A stretch of 7,353 nt of DNA from an uncultured Alphaproteobacteria bacterium (GTDB taxonomy: Bacteria > Pseudomonadota > Alphaproteobacteria > Micavibrionales > Micavibrionaceae). Below are positions 1-7,312 of this stretch, in pieces. The notes beneath the pieces were generated by a model, which saw nothing but the letters and a program-made list of their open reading frames with translations, made no database searches and was not told where the DNA came from. The DNA is taken from positions 1-7,353 of the forward strand of contig CAKTCH010000072.1 in assembly GCA_934538895.1 (NCBI GenBank), read 5' to 3'. The stretch's first letter is position 1. Each line of letters begins with the position of its first letter. A program made the translations under genes and the position numbers.

Positions 1-2
1 CG

Positions 3-125
3 AGCGGCACCCCGGATCCCGGCGATGTTACGGACGGCCGCGTCGATCTCGAGGTCAGCGTGCGCCGCGAATTGCTGGAGGAGACCGGCATTGCCGCGGA
101 GGAGCTTGACGTCGCGCCCGGCTGG
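3..125 (+). other. Nudix-hydrolase-like segment fused in frame to the usher-like protein
   Basis: Codons 3-125 translate to SGTPDPGDVTDGRVDLEVSV, then RRELLEETGIAAEELDVAPGW. The RELLEETGI core fits the end of the Nudix box (R-E-U-x-E-E-x-G-U). The preceding GTPDP(G/D)DV..GRVDLE.SV pattern fits, from memory, a rhizobial/alphaproteobacterial Nudix subfamily in which the upstream glutamate of the box is shifted. From Gly-Trp onward the protein is instead a typical usher-like module (WDVELYRGDQYID). The change falls within APGW (114-125), a tetrapeptide plausible in both families. It may be a genuine fusion, or an assembly chimera at the contig end. A chance resemblance is less likely given the length of the match. 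Confidence 0.6.
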
Positions 126-2255
126 GACGTGGAGCTTTATCGCGGCGATCAGTATATCGATGTCAACGTCTCTTCCGAGGGGTGGTATCGCTTCGAAGAG
201 GTATATCTTACCGCGGGCGAGAATAAATTCAGGATTTTGAAATACGGCCCGCTGGGGGAGATGGAGGAAGAGGATTTCACCATCTATTCCACGCCGCGCG
301 CTTTCAGCGATACGTCCGACATATATAATGCCTCGATCAATGCCGCTCATACCGTCCTCTGGACGCGCAACAGCGCCGAGGCCCAGGATAAATATACGCC
401 TATCGTAGCGGGCACGCTGGAGCACAGACTGAATCAGGATACGATCGTGAAAGGCGGCCTTCATACCAGCCAGCAGGACGGACAGCAAAAGACCTATATG
501 CATGGCGGCGGCGCCACTTATATCGAAGGTGCCGTCCTGAATGGCGGATTGACAGCCGATGTCGACGGCGCCCTGCTGGGGACGACGTCCGTCCGCCGGC
601 GTCTTTTAGGGCAGGATATGCGCTTTGGCGCCAACTATACGACGGCTGACTACGGCGTTACCGGCAACAATTCGACGCCATCGTCCTATGAACTGGAATT
701 CATGACCCGGGGCGCCCTCCCGGAGATTTTCGACTATTCGCTCGGCAGCTACTCCTTCAATACGCGCTATGAGGAGAATTCCGAAGGGGATGGGCGTCAG
801 GAAAGCTCTCTATCCTGGAGCCACAGGATAAAGGATCTCGCTTTCAGTCACAGGCTTTCGCATTATCGCCCTATCGTCGCGGATGAGAGTCTGGAGGCGG
901 AACAAAGCCTGGGCGGGCAGTCGAGCGTCATGGGGACGATGCTGGGGACGAGGTGGCGCGCCTCGACGGAATATAGTCTCGATCCGGAGAACAGCATCAA
1001 CGCCTATAGTCTCGATCTTACCCGCCGGCTGGCAAGGAACGTGCGCGGCCAGCTTTTGGTGCGCAACGAACCGAAGCTCGACTTTACGCAGAGCGAGGCG
1101 CGGGTTATCTGGAACCATGAAAATTTCACGCTCGCGCCCGGCGTCAGTTATAATTCCGACAACGATTTCGGCGCTTTCGTCACGGCCAATTTTTCCCTGG
1201 CTTACGATCCTTATGCGCAGAAACTGGCCATGTCGGGCAGGGAACTGACGAAAAGCGGGGGGCTTTCGGGTTTCGTCTATCTGGATAAGGACGGCGACAT
1301 GACGTTCTCCGAAGGGGATGAGCCGATTCAGGATGCCGTAATCGAGGCTCTTCATGTCAATCGCAGCGGCGCCACCGATGAGAACGGCGAAACTTTCATC
1401 CATGACATCCCGGACAACGCTTTCACCGACGTAAAGCTGAGCGAATACAGCCTGTTCGATCCGCTGATGGTGTCGGCGACGGAAGGGAAAGCGGTGCTGC
1501 CGCGTTCGGGCCATACCACGCGGCTTGAATTCCCGGTTCATAACGGCGGCGAGCTGGACGGCAATGTCTATATCGCCGTGAAGGACGGGAAGGAGAGGTC
1601 GGCCCGGAACCTGCGCGTCCATCTGCACGATATGAGCGGCAGGCTGGTGCAAACAGCGAACGTCTCGTTCGACGGCTTCTATCTGTTCCAGAAAATCCAT
1701 CCGGGGCAATACTGGCTGCTGGTGGACGCGAAGGATGCGTGGAATCAAAGATTAATCAGGCCATTGCCGCAGACGCTCCGTTTCGGTTACGAAGGCACGG
1801 TGATTTATGCACATAAGATCGTGCTGCGGAAAGCGGATGAGAAAGAGCATGACGTACCCACGACGATCGGGGAAGATTATGCGCCTTATCTCGCGGCCAA
1901 TCCGGACGTGAACGTGAAGGCGCTCAAGGGCAATCTGGTGTTGAATTTCGGTGAATACCGGTCGCGGGCCTTGATGAGCGTGGTCTGGTACAGGCTCAGG
2001 ATGTTCAATGGCGGGCTGATCCGCGGCGCGCAGTTGCTGACCTCGCTTGCGGAAAGCAATCCGGCGGCGGAGACGGGACTTCATTCCCTGCGCGCGGTCG
2101 TGCCGGGGCTGGGAATGGAGGACGCATGGAACCGCTGTTACAGCCTGATGGGCAAAGGGTTCGCCTGCAAGGTGGAAATGTTGCCGACGGGGCTGGATGG
2201 TCCCGCGCAGCCGGAACAGCAGCAGGCATTATTGACGCCTCCGGCCAGGGGGTAA
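3..2255 (+). CDS. Usher-like outer-membrane protein with Ig-like domains and SPOR-like C-terminus (5' truncated)
   Basis: The frame is open from the first complete codon (3) to the TAA at 2253-2255, so the gene enters from outside the window. The GTG at 60 is internal and is not a credible start. After the unusual first ~40 codons (see the Nudix-like entry) the protein reads PGWDVELYRGDQYID, then a YRFEEV..TAGENKFRILKYGPLGE segment, the Ig-like module typical of large usher-like outer-membrane proteins of Proteobacteria. A long stretch with alternating polar and aromatic residues follows (about 330-1240), as expected for beta-barrel strands. Next come an SdrD-B/carboxypeptidase-regulatory-like domain from 1260 carrying a DKDGD...EGD calcium-loop-like motif, and a second Ig-like unit at about 1548-1740. 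The last ~40 residues (about 2076-2190, LRAVVPGLGMEDAWNRCYSL) resemble a SPOR peptidoglycan-binding fold. The expected location is the outer membrane. Assembly or export of a surface structure is inference; substrate and partners are unknown. Confidence 0.8.
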   Translation, partial: SGTPDPGDVTDGRVDLEVSVRRELLEETGIAAEELDVAPGWDVELYRGDQYIDVNVSSEGWYRFEEVYLTAGENKFRILKYGPLGEMEEEDFTIYSTPRAFSDTSDIYNASINAAHTVLWTRNSAEAQDKYTPIVAGTLEHRLNQDTIVKGGLHTSQQDGQQKTYMHGGGATYIEGAVLNGGLTADVDGALLGTTSVRRRLLGQDMRFGANYTTADYGVTGNNSTPSSYELEFMTRGALPEIFDYSLGSYSFNTRYEENSEGDGRQESSLSWSHRIKDLAFSHRLSHYRPIVADESLEAEQSLGGQSSVMGTMLGTRWRASTEYSLDPENSINAYSLDLTRRLARNVRGQLLVRNEPKLDFTQSEARVIWNHENFTLAPGVSYNSDNDFGAFVTANFSLAYDPYAQKLAMSGRELTKSGGLSGFVYLDKDGDMTFSEGDEPIQDAVIEALHVNRSGATDENGETFIHDIPDNAFTDVKLSEYSLFDPLMVSATEGKAVLPRSGHTTRLEFPVHNGGELDGNVYIAVKDGKERSARNLRVHLHDMSGRLVQTANVSFDGFYLFQKIHPGQYWLLVDAKDAWNQRLIRPLPQTLRFGYEGTVIYAHKIVLRKADEKEHDVPTTIGEDYAPYLAANPDVNVKALKGNLVLNFGEYRSRALMSVVWYRLRMFNGGLIRGAQLLTSLAESNPAAETGLHSLRAVVPGLGMEDAWNRCYSLMGKGFACKVEMLPTGLDGPAQPEQQQALLTPPARG

Positions 2256-2316
2256 GCATGAACTTTTTGTTTGCCTTGCCGTTTACAGACACTAGATTCA
2301 TGGAACTATCTTTTGC

Positions 2317-2322
2317 AAAGGA
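2317..2322 (+). promoter_or_regulatory. Ribosome binding site of the superoxide dismutase gene
   Basis: AAAGGA lies six bases upstream of the ATG at 2329. It fixes this as the start, and the resulting protein begins with a well-formed signal peptide. Confidence 0.7.
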
Positions 2323-2328
2323 TTCGAT

Positions 2329-3054
2329 ATGTTAAAAACCACGCTTGCTTTCCTGACGATGGCCGTTACGGCCTTGGCTATTTATACGCATCATGCCGAT
2401 GCCCAGAGTACGGCGGCACCGGCGGGGCCTTTCACCGTGGCGGCCCTGCCTTATGCGGCGAACGCGCTGGAGCCGGCGATTGACGAGGAAACCATGAAGA
2501 TCCATCATGGCAAGCATCATCAGGCCTATGTCGATAATCTGAACAAGGAAATCGCGGCGACTCCGGCACTGAAGGACGCGCGCCTTGAGGACATTATCGC
2601 CAGCGTGTCCAAATACAGCCCGGCTGTGCGCAACAATGCGGGTGGTCACTGGAACCATACGTTCTTCTGGACGATCATGGCGCCGCAGGACAAGGCGGGC
2701 GCACCGTCCGAGGTGCTGGCCAAGGCCATCGATTCGGCTTTCGGTTCGATGGATGAATTCAAGGCGGCTTTCGAGAAAGCCGGTACGGCGCGTTTCGGTT
2801 CGGGCTGGGTCTGGCTGGTCGTGCGCGACGGCAAGCTTGAAATCACCTCCACACCCAATCAGGACAATCCGCTGATGGACGATGCGCCTGTGAAGGGCGT
2901 TCCGGTTCTCGGGAATGATGTGTGGGAACATGCCTATTACCTTCGCTACCAGAACAAGCGCGGCGATTATCTGAAAAACTGGTGGTCGGTCGTCAACTGG
3001 AACAAGGTTTCGGAAAACTATGCCGCCGCCCTGTCAGGCACGACGGGAGAGTAA
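2329..3054 (+). CDS. Exported superoxide dismutase, Mn-type or cambialistic
   Basis: This 241-residue member of the Fe/Mn superoxide dismutase family converts superoxide to oxygen and hydrogen peroxide. All four metal ligands are visible: His59 (KIHHGKHHQAY), His110 (NNAGGHWNHTFFW), Asp197 and His201 (NDVWEHAYY). The active-site Tyr67 and second-sphere His63 are also present. Gly106 in the GGHWNH motif and Gln178 in PNQDNPLM are the Mn-type second-sphere pattern. Iron enzymes usually place the glutamine in the first of these motifs (AAQxWNH). Residues 1-26 form a signal peptide: Lys3, a hydrophobic core LAFLTMAVTALAIY, and an ADA-type cleavage site near residues 23-26. The mature enzyme is therefore expected in the periplasm, where it would handle external or respiratory superoxide. 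It stands 73 bases after the preceding gene and is followed by its own terminator. A sodA/sodB symbol is not assigned because metal use is unproven. Confidence 0.93.
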   Translation: MLKTTLAFLTMAVTALAIYTHHADAQSTAAPAGPFTVAALPYAANALEPAIDEETMKIHHGKHHQAYVDNLNKEIAATPALKDARLEDIIASVSKYSPAVRNNAGGHWNHTFFWTIMAPQDKAGAPSEVLAKAIDSAFGSMDEFKAAFEKAGTARFGSGWVWLVVRDGKLEITSTPNQDNPLMDDAPVKGVPVLGNDVWEHAYYLRYQNKRGDYLKNWWSVVNWNKVSENYAAALSGTTGE

Positions 3055-3085
3055 GGTCCGGAAAGGCCGCGCCTGAGATTTGCGC

Positions 3086-3125
3086 AAGGCGGCTTCCGGC
3101 AGGGGGCCGCCTTTTCCGTTTTTTG
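3086..3125 (+). terminator. Rho-independent terminator after the superoxide dismutase gene
   Basis: AAGGCGGC (3086-3093) pairs perfectly with GCCGCCTT (3106-3113). Two G-T wobbles and two C-G pairs extend the stem inward to 12 bp around a GGCA loop (3098-3101). A T-rich tail runs to 3125 (TTTTCC then a run of six T). The hairpin begins 32 bases after the stop codon and separates this gene from mprF. Confidence 0.85.
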
Positions 3126-3181
3126 CGGGCGGGCGCAGTTTCCGGCTGATTTTCCATTTTTCCGGTGGCATACTGGCGGTC

Positions 3182-5776
3182 ATGCCCGTGCCTATGAAAC
3201 TCAAGGAAACCCTGCACAAAGCGACGACGCTGATTCCCTTCATCCTGATGGGCGTCGCGCTGATGATCGTGCATCACGAGATTCAGGTTCACAATCTGCG
3301 TGATATTTCCCGCACCGTTTACGATATGCCGTGGTTCGTGGTCGCGGCTTCCATCGCGCTGATGGCGGTCAACTACCTGATACTGGCGGGATACGACACG
3401 CTGGCGCTGCGTTATACCGGGCACAGCCATATTCCGCTGCGCAAGGTGATGCTGACGTCGCTGATCAGCTATGCCATCAGCAACAATACCGGCCATGCCT
3501 GGGCGGCGGGCGGATCTATCCGTTACCGCTTCTATACCACATGGGGCGTGCCGGGCTGGGATATTCTGAAGATATCGCTCTTTCTCGGCCTGACTTATAT
3601 CGTCGGCGTGATGACCATGGGGTTCGCGGGGGCCTTGCTGCTGCCGCAGAGCGTGCGCGAGAGCATCGAGAACCCGCAGATGATCCATGTGATGATGGTT
3701 TCCTGCGCGGTCTTTCTGGTGCTTTACTGGGGGGCTTTGCTGTTCTGGCGCAAGCCTGTGCGCATCAAGGGGGTTTCCGTCGCCATGCCGTCGCCGCTGG
3801 CCGGGGTCGGGCAGACGCTGATCGCCTGTTTCGACCTGATACTGGCCGGGGCGGTGCTGTGGGTTTTCCTCGCGGGGCAGGTGCCGTTCGGCTTCGAGAC
3901 TTTCATCATTATTTACATACTGGCGCAGGTAGCGGGATTGCTTTCGCAGGTGCCGGGCGGCATCGGCGTGTTTGAGGGCGCGTTCCTGTGGCTGCTCAGC
4001 GGCACCATCAACGAAGATCAGCATCTGGTGGTGGTCAGCGCGCTGGTGCTTTACCGGATCATTTACTTCTTCCTGCCGCTGCTGGTGGCGGGGGCCGGGT
4101 TGTTCGCTTATGAAATGCATGTGCGCCGCCATGCCATCAGCGAGGGCAGCCGCATCGTCAGCAAGATTTTCAATACCATCATGCCGCAGCTCTTCGCTTT
4201 TCTGCTGCTGTTGTCGGGCGCGGTGCTGCTGCTGTCCGGGGCCACGCCCAATATGCCGGATTCCGTGCAATGGCTGCGCGATTTCGTGCCCCTGCCGGTG
4301 ATGGAGGTATCGCATCTTCTGGGCAGCCTGATCGGCCTTATGCTGCTGTTTCTGGCGCGCGGCATATATTTGCGCATCGACGCGGCATGGCACGGCAGCA
4401 TTCTTTTGCTGGCGGGTGGGATTGTCGTCTCCCTGCTCAAAGGGTTCGACTGGCACGAGGCCGCAGTTCTTGCCGTCATGCTGGCATTGCTGTTGCCGGC
4501 CCGCGGTTATTTCCGCCGCCCGTCGTCGCTGTTCAATATGCCGCTGTCATGGGCCTGGGCCGCGATGGTGCTGGCGGTGGTGCTTGGCTCGACATGGCTC
4601 GGGTTTTTCGCCTACCGTCACGTCGATTATGGCGATCATCTGTGGTGGCGTTTCGCTTATGACGCCGACGCACCCCGTTTCCTGCGGGCGTTGCTGGCAA
4701 TGGTGGTCGTGGCCACCGCCTATCTGCTTACGCGCCTGATGCGCGTCGTCAGGCCGCATCATTACGTTTTGCCGGACGGCCAGGAGATCGCGGAAGCGTC
4801 GGCGCTGGTGCGCCGTGGCGACGACGTGCAGGGCTTTCTCGCTTTGCTGGGGGACAAGAAATTTTTCTGGTCTTCCGACCGTCAGGCCTTCATCATGTTC
4901 GCGCAGACGGCGAAGTACTGGATCGCCATGGGTAACCCGGTGGGCAATCCGCAATCCTACGACGCGCTGCTCTGGGCCTTTCGCGAGGAAGCGGATCGCC
5001 ATGGCGTGCGCATCGTCTTCTACGAAGCCGGCAAGAATTTACTTCCCGCCCTGATCGATCTCGGGCTGACGCTGCTGAAGATCGGCGAGGAGGCCAAGAT
5101 CAAGCTTTCCGATTTCTCGCTGGAGGGCGGGCATCGTGAGAATCTGCGCAAGGCCCGCAACAAATTTTCACGGAACGGCTACAGTTTTTCGATCCTTGAG
5201 CGCGCCGACGTCATGCAGCATATGCCGGTTCTGCGTGCGGTTTCCGACAAATGGCTTACGCGCAAGAATACCCAGGAAAAAAGATTCTCTCTCGGTTTCT
5301 TCGATGAAGACTATATTTCCCATACCCGCGTGGCGGTAGTGCGCGATCAGGACGGCCAGATCACGGCTTTCGCGAATCTATGGGAGACGGCAGGGCAGCA
5401 GGAAATCTCCATCGACCTTATGCGCTACGACCCGGAAGAAAGCCCGGCGGGGGTGATGGATTTCCTGTTCGTGGAATTGATCCTGTGGGCGCAACAGGCG
5501 GATATTACGTGGTTCAATCTGGGCATGGCGCCGCTCTCCGGGCTGGAGCGCCATACGCTGGCGCCGTTATGGCATAAAATCGGCACGGCGATTTACGATC
5601 TAGGCGAGGAATTCTATAACTTCGAGGGGTTGCACGATTACAAGGCCAAATTCGATCCCGTATGGTTTCCGCGCTATCTGGCCGTGCCGGCGGGCCTTTC
5701 CGCGCCGCTGATCCTGATGACCGTGGCGAAGCTCATTGCCGGCAGCTGGAAGGGTATATTAGGCAAACAAGCCTGA
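3182..5776 (+). CDS. mprF: Phosphatidylglycerol lysyltransferase/flippase MprF (LpiA-type)
   Basis: This 864-residue inner-membrane protein has normal MprF length and both halves. The N-terminal half shows about 14 hydrophobic segments and the flippase signatures SNNTGHAWAAGGSIRYRFY (from residue 100) and AQVAGLLSQVPGGIGVFEG (248-266). The C-terminal cytosolic DUF2156/GNAT-like synthase (from about 530) contains FFWSSDRQAFIMF, FNLGMAPLSG (from 778) and FYNFEGLHDYKAKF....PRYLA (811-834). The family moves an amino acid, usually lysine, from aminoacyl-tRNA to phosphatidylglycerol and flips the product outward. This lowers negative surface charge and raises resistance to cationic peptides and acid. 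The amino acid used here cannot be told from sequence. The ATG at 3182 is preferred. The longer reading from TTG 3080 starts ahead of the terminator and adds a non-family N-terminus, and ATG 3194 is an alternative. The Shine-Dalgarno is weak (GGCGG just upstream). No acvB-type lipase, the usual lpiA partner in rhizobia, follows. Confidence 0.93.
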   Translation: MPVPMKLKETLHKATTLIPFILMGVALMIVHHEIQVHNLRDISRTVYDMPWFVVAASIALMAVNYLILAGYDTLALRYTGHSHIPLRKVMLTSLISYAISNNTGHAWAAGGSIRYRFYTTWGVPGWDILKISLFLGLTYIVGVMTMGFAGALLLPQSVRESIENPQMIHVMMVSCAVFLVLYWGALLFWRKPVRIKGVSVAMPSPLAGVGQTLIACFDLILAGAVLWVFLAGQVPFGFETFIIIYILAQVAGLLSQVPGGIGVFEGAFLWLLSGTINEDQHLVVVSALVLYRIIYFFLPLLVAGAGLFAYEMHVRRHAISEGSRIVSKIFNTIMPQLFAFLLLLSGAVLLLSGATPNMPDSVQWLRDFVPLPVMEVSHLLGSLIGLMLLFLARGIYLRIDAAWHGSILLLAGGIVVSLLKGFDWHEAAVLAVMLALLLPARGYFRRPSSLFNMPLSWAWAAMVLAVVLGSTWLGFFAYRHVDYGDHLWWRFAYDADAPRFLRALLAMVVVATAYLLTRLMRVVRPHHYVLPDGQEIAEASALVRRGDDVQGFLALLGDKKFFWSSDRQAFIMFAQTAKYWIAMGNPVGNPQSYDALLWAFREEADRHGVRIVFYEAGKNLLPALIDLGLTLLKIGEEAKIKLSDFSLEGGHRENLRKARNKFSRNGYSFSILERADVMQHMPVLRAVSDKWLTRKNTQEKRFSLGFFDEDYISHTRVAVVRDQDGQITAFANLWETAGQQEISIDLMRYDPEESPAGVMDFLFVELILWAQQADITWFNLGMAPLSGLERHTLAPLWHKIGTAIYDLGEEFYNFEGLHDYKAKFDPVWFPRYLAVPAGLSAPLILMTVAKLIAGSWKGILGKQA

Positions 5777-5819
5777 TTTTTCGCGCCCGCCTTATCAAAG
5801 GCCCGCCAGCGGGGCGGCT

Positions 5820-5844
5820 GGAACTTTTGCCATGAAGCGCTGTT
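5820..5844 (+). promoter_or_regulatory. EcfG-type general-stress promoter for the DUF892 gene
   Basis: GGAAC (5820-5824), a 16-base spacer, then TGTT (5841-5844) matches the alphaproteobacterial general-stress consensus GGAAC-N16/17-cGTT except for the first, less conserved base of the -10. It would start transcription near 5851, about 30 bases before the ATG at 5882. DUF892/YciF proteins are classic stress genes (yciF is RpoS-dependent in enterobacteria), so the placement makes biological sense. The call is a pattern match, not proof. Confidence 0.55.
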
Positions 5845-5868
5845 TGTCCGGTCACACACAATTGATTC

Positions 5869-5875
5869 AAGGAGG
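5869..5875 (+). promoter_or_regulatory. Strong ribosome binding site of the DUF892 gene
   Basis: AAGGAGG, a full Shine-Dalgarno match, sits six bases before the ATG at 5882. It is the strongest in the window and suggests high expression once the gene is transcribed. Confidence 0.85.
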
Positions 5876-5881
5876 GCCGTA

Positions 5882-6391
5882 ATGACTTCTAAAAAAGAGA
5901 AAAACCTGGAAGAGCTTTTTCATGATACGCTTCGCGATATTTACTATGCTGAAAAGAAAATATTGAAGGCGCTGCCGAAAATGGCGAAGGGTGCTCAATC
6001 TCCGCAACTGGCTGCCGCATTTGAAAAGCATATGGAAGAAACGCAAGAGCAGGTCGCGCGTCTTGAAGAAATTTTCGATATTATCGGAAAACGCGCTCAG
6101 GGGAAAACGTGCCCGTCCATTGACGGCATTATCGAAGAGGGCGCGGAGATCCTTGAGGAATACAAAGGTACCGCCGCGCTGGATGCCGGCCTTATCGCCG
6201 CCGCGCAGGCCGTCGAGCATTATGAGATCACCCGTTACGGCACGCTGAAAAGATGGGCGCTTCTCCTGGGCATGAAAGACGCCGCGAAACTGCTGGATCA
6301 AAGCCTTCAGGAAGAATCCAGAACAGATGAAGACCTGACCGGGCTCGCGGATGCGCAGGCAAATGACAAGGCGCTGCAAGCGGCGGCATAA
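5882..6391 (+). CDS. DUF892/YciF-family ferritin-like stress protein
   Basis: This 169-residue protein has the usual length and full pattern of the DUF892 (YciE/YciF) family. It contains ELFHDTLRDIYYAEKKILKALPKMAKGA near the N-terminus, a FEKHMEETQEQVARLEEIF helix (47-65), the GKTCPSIDGIIEEG linker (74-87), AAQAVEHYEITRYGTL (107-122) and a final helix LLDQSLQEESRTDEDLTGLA. The fold is a ferritin-like four-helix bundle. Candidate di-metal ligands are acidic residues at Glu24, Glu52/Glu56, Glu112, Glu115 and Glu144/145, though the biochemical role of the family remains unsettled. No signal peptide is seen, so it is cytoplasmic. It has its own EcfG-like promoter, a strong ribosome site, a double stop (TAATAA) and a terminator, so it is a monocistronic stress gene. 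It is somewhat lower in GC and lysine/glutamate-rich compared with mprF. Confidence 0.93.
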   Translation: MTSKKEKNLEELFHDTLRDIYYAEKKILKALPKMAKGAQSPQLAAAFEKHMEETQEQVARLEEIFDIIGKRAQGKTCPSIDGIIEEGAEILEEYKGTAALDAGLIAAAQAVEHYEITRYGTLKRWALLLGMKDAAKLLDQSLQEESRTDEDLTGLADAQANDKALQAAA

Positions 6392-6454
6392 TAACTGCCA
6401 GTGACGTAGAATGTCTTATGCGGGCATATTCACCGTGCCGAATCCGGAGTTGCT

Positions 6455-6489
6455 ACTGCTGTCTGTTATTCAGACAGCAGTTATTCTTC
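6455..6489 (+). terminator. Rho-independent terminator after the DUF892 gene
   Basis: ACTGCTGTCTG (6455-6465) and CAGACAGCAGT (6471-6481) form a perfect 11-bp stem with a TTATT loop, followed by a T-rich TATTCTTC tail. It lies in the 111-base gap between two convergent genes. The T-rich side faces the + strand; read from the - strand the hairpin lacks a T tail, so any use by the opposing gene is doubtful. Confidence 0.78.
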
Positions 6490-6502
6490 AATCAAGGTAA
6501 AG

Positions 6503-7312
6503 CTATAATTGGGCGGCAATGTCTTGAAGGTCGATTTTATAAACTCTGGTACCGCTTATAACCAAAACGTGGCTGGATCGTGCGGCGACACGTTCCGGTT
6601 CTAAAGGGTTCCCTTTCTCGTCGGTCAGATTAATCTTACATATGATTTTAGATTTATGGTTTTCCAAAAGTTTTACGATCTGAAATTCTGCTTTGTTGTC
6701 ATAGCTGCCTACAAACAAAACCAGATCATTATAAATTGAAAATGCACCAGCGCCCGTAACGGGAGAGTGCCAGAAATCCTCGATTTTCCTATCCCTGATT
6801 TTAACAATAGGAAAATCAGTGTAATAGTAGCACCATGTTTCATGATCTGAGGGGACATTGATGGCATAGCAATCCACCATATGATCCAAACCGCTTACAG
6901 GCTCGAATTCATATAGAATCTTTCCATTTACGTCAAAAGCAATAAGCCCGGATGCCCCTATGGGGTTGCGCCACCCGTAATTGCCAAAAATACCTTCATC
7001 AAAAAAACTTGTCCAGATCGTGCCGCTTTTAGTGGCCTGCACATCTTGAATCCCATCTCCGAGCAAGATTTCCTTTTTTAGTTTTCCATCCAGAGAATAA
7101 ATTCTTCCGTTCTTTTCAAAATCATCGGGTGAGCTGTAATAAGAGCGTGGGCAGATTAATAGAATTTGCTCATCGGGCAGCATTTGAATATTATATATAT
7201 TAAATTCCTCTCCTCGAATCGTGGCCAGCGATTGCGCTTCTCCATTTTTAATAGTTTTCAAGTTATAATGTTGCGATTCCGCAGGGATGGTTTTGGGATG
7301 GTCAACCCCCAA
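6503..7312 (-). CDS. Hypothetical protein, beta-propeller-like, uncertain start
   Basis: This 269-residue reading frame ends with TAG at 6503-6505. It is rich in short beta-strand patterns spaced by Gly/Asp turns (QILLICPRSYY, NGRIYSLDGKLKKEI, SGLIAFDVNGKILYEF, NDLVLFVGSYDNKAEFQIVKLL, HVLVISGTRVYKID), which suggests a WD/NHL-like beta-propeller. A central GDGIQDVQATKSGTIWTSFFDEGIFGNYGW block looks like a conserved signature of an uncharacterised family. No signal peptide, membrane segment or catalytic motif is evident, and I do not assign a function. The only start giving this length is TTG at 7312-7310, without a Shine-Dalgarno. An in-frame TAA lies just upstream (7330-7328), and the first in-frame ATG is at about codon 44. 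The gene may thus be a truncated relic or lack its true N-terminus. It is much AT-richer than its neighbours and faces them convergently, suggesting transfer. Confidence 0.65.
   Translation of the reverse strand: MGVDHPKTIPAESQHYNLKTIKNGEAQSLATIRGEEFNIYNIQMLPDEQILLICPRSYYSSPDDFEKNGRIYSLDGKLKKEILLGDGIQDVQATKSGTIWTSFFDEGIFGNYGWRNPIGASGLIAFDVNGKILYEFEPVSGLDHMVDCYAINVPSDHETWCYYYTDFPIVKIRDRKIEDFWHSPVTGAGAFSIYNDLVLFVGSYDNKAEFQIVKLLENHKSKIICKINLTDEKGNPLEPERVAARSSHVLVISGTRVYKIDLQDIAAQL

Noticed and set aside
810..1748. 312-residue open frame on the - strand within the usher-like gene
   Set aside because: It has low-complexity Arg/His/Pro composition and no ribosome site, and it mirrors the codon pattern of the sense gene.
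2282..2310. TTTACA (2282-2287) with AACTAT (2305-2310) as a housekeeping promoter for the SOD gene
   Set aside because: Spacing is 17 bases but the -10 matches only three of six positions. It is too weak to list as a feature.
2302..2328. GGAAC upstream of the superoxide dismutase start as a second EcfG-type promoter
   Set aside because: No CGTT-like -10 occurs at 16-17 bases (TTCG/TCGA instead), and the transcript would start inside the coding region.
3080..3181. N-terminal extension of mprF from TTG 3080
   Set aside because: It would start inside the intergenic spacer just before the terminator hairpin, adds 34 residues rich in Gly, Pro and Arg not seen in the family, and has no ribosome site.
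2993..4456. 487-residue open frame on the - strand opposite the SOD gene end and mprF
   Set aside because: It is rich in His, Gln and Arg with no recognisable domain, and lies opposite the strongly conserved flippase half of mprF. This is a typical shadow of GC-rich coding sequence.
5803..5821. Short hairpins after mprF (CCGCC/GGCGG or CCAGC/GCTGG) as its terminator
   Set aside because: The stems are only 5 bp and mutually exclusive, the following T run is just four bases, and the 3' arm overlaps the likely -35 of the next gene.
6386..6421. GCATAA/TTATGC inverted repeat just after the DUF892 gene
   Set aside because: It has six base pairs around a 24-base loop and no T tract. This is easily chance, and a much better hairpin follows at 6455-6481.
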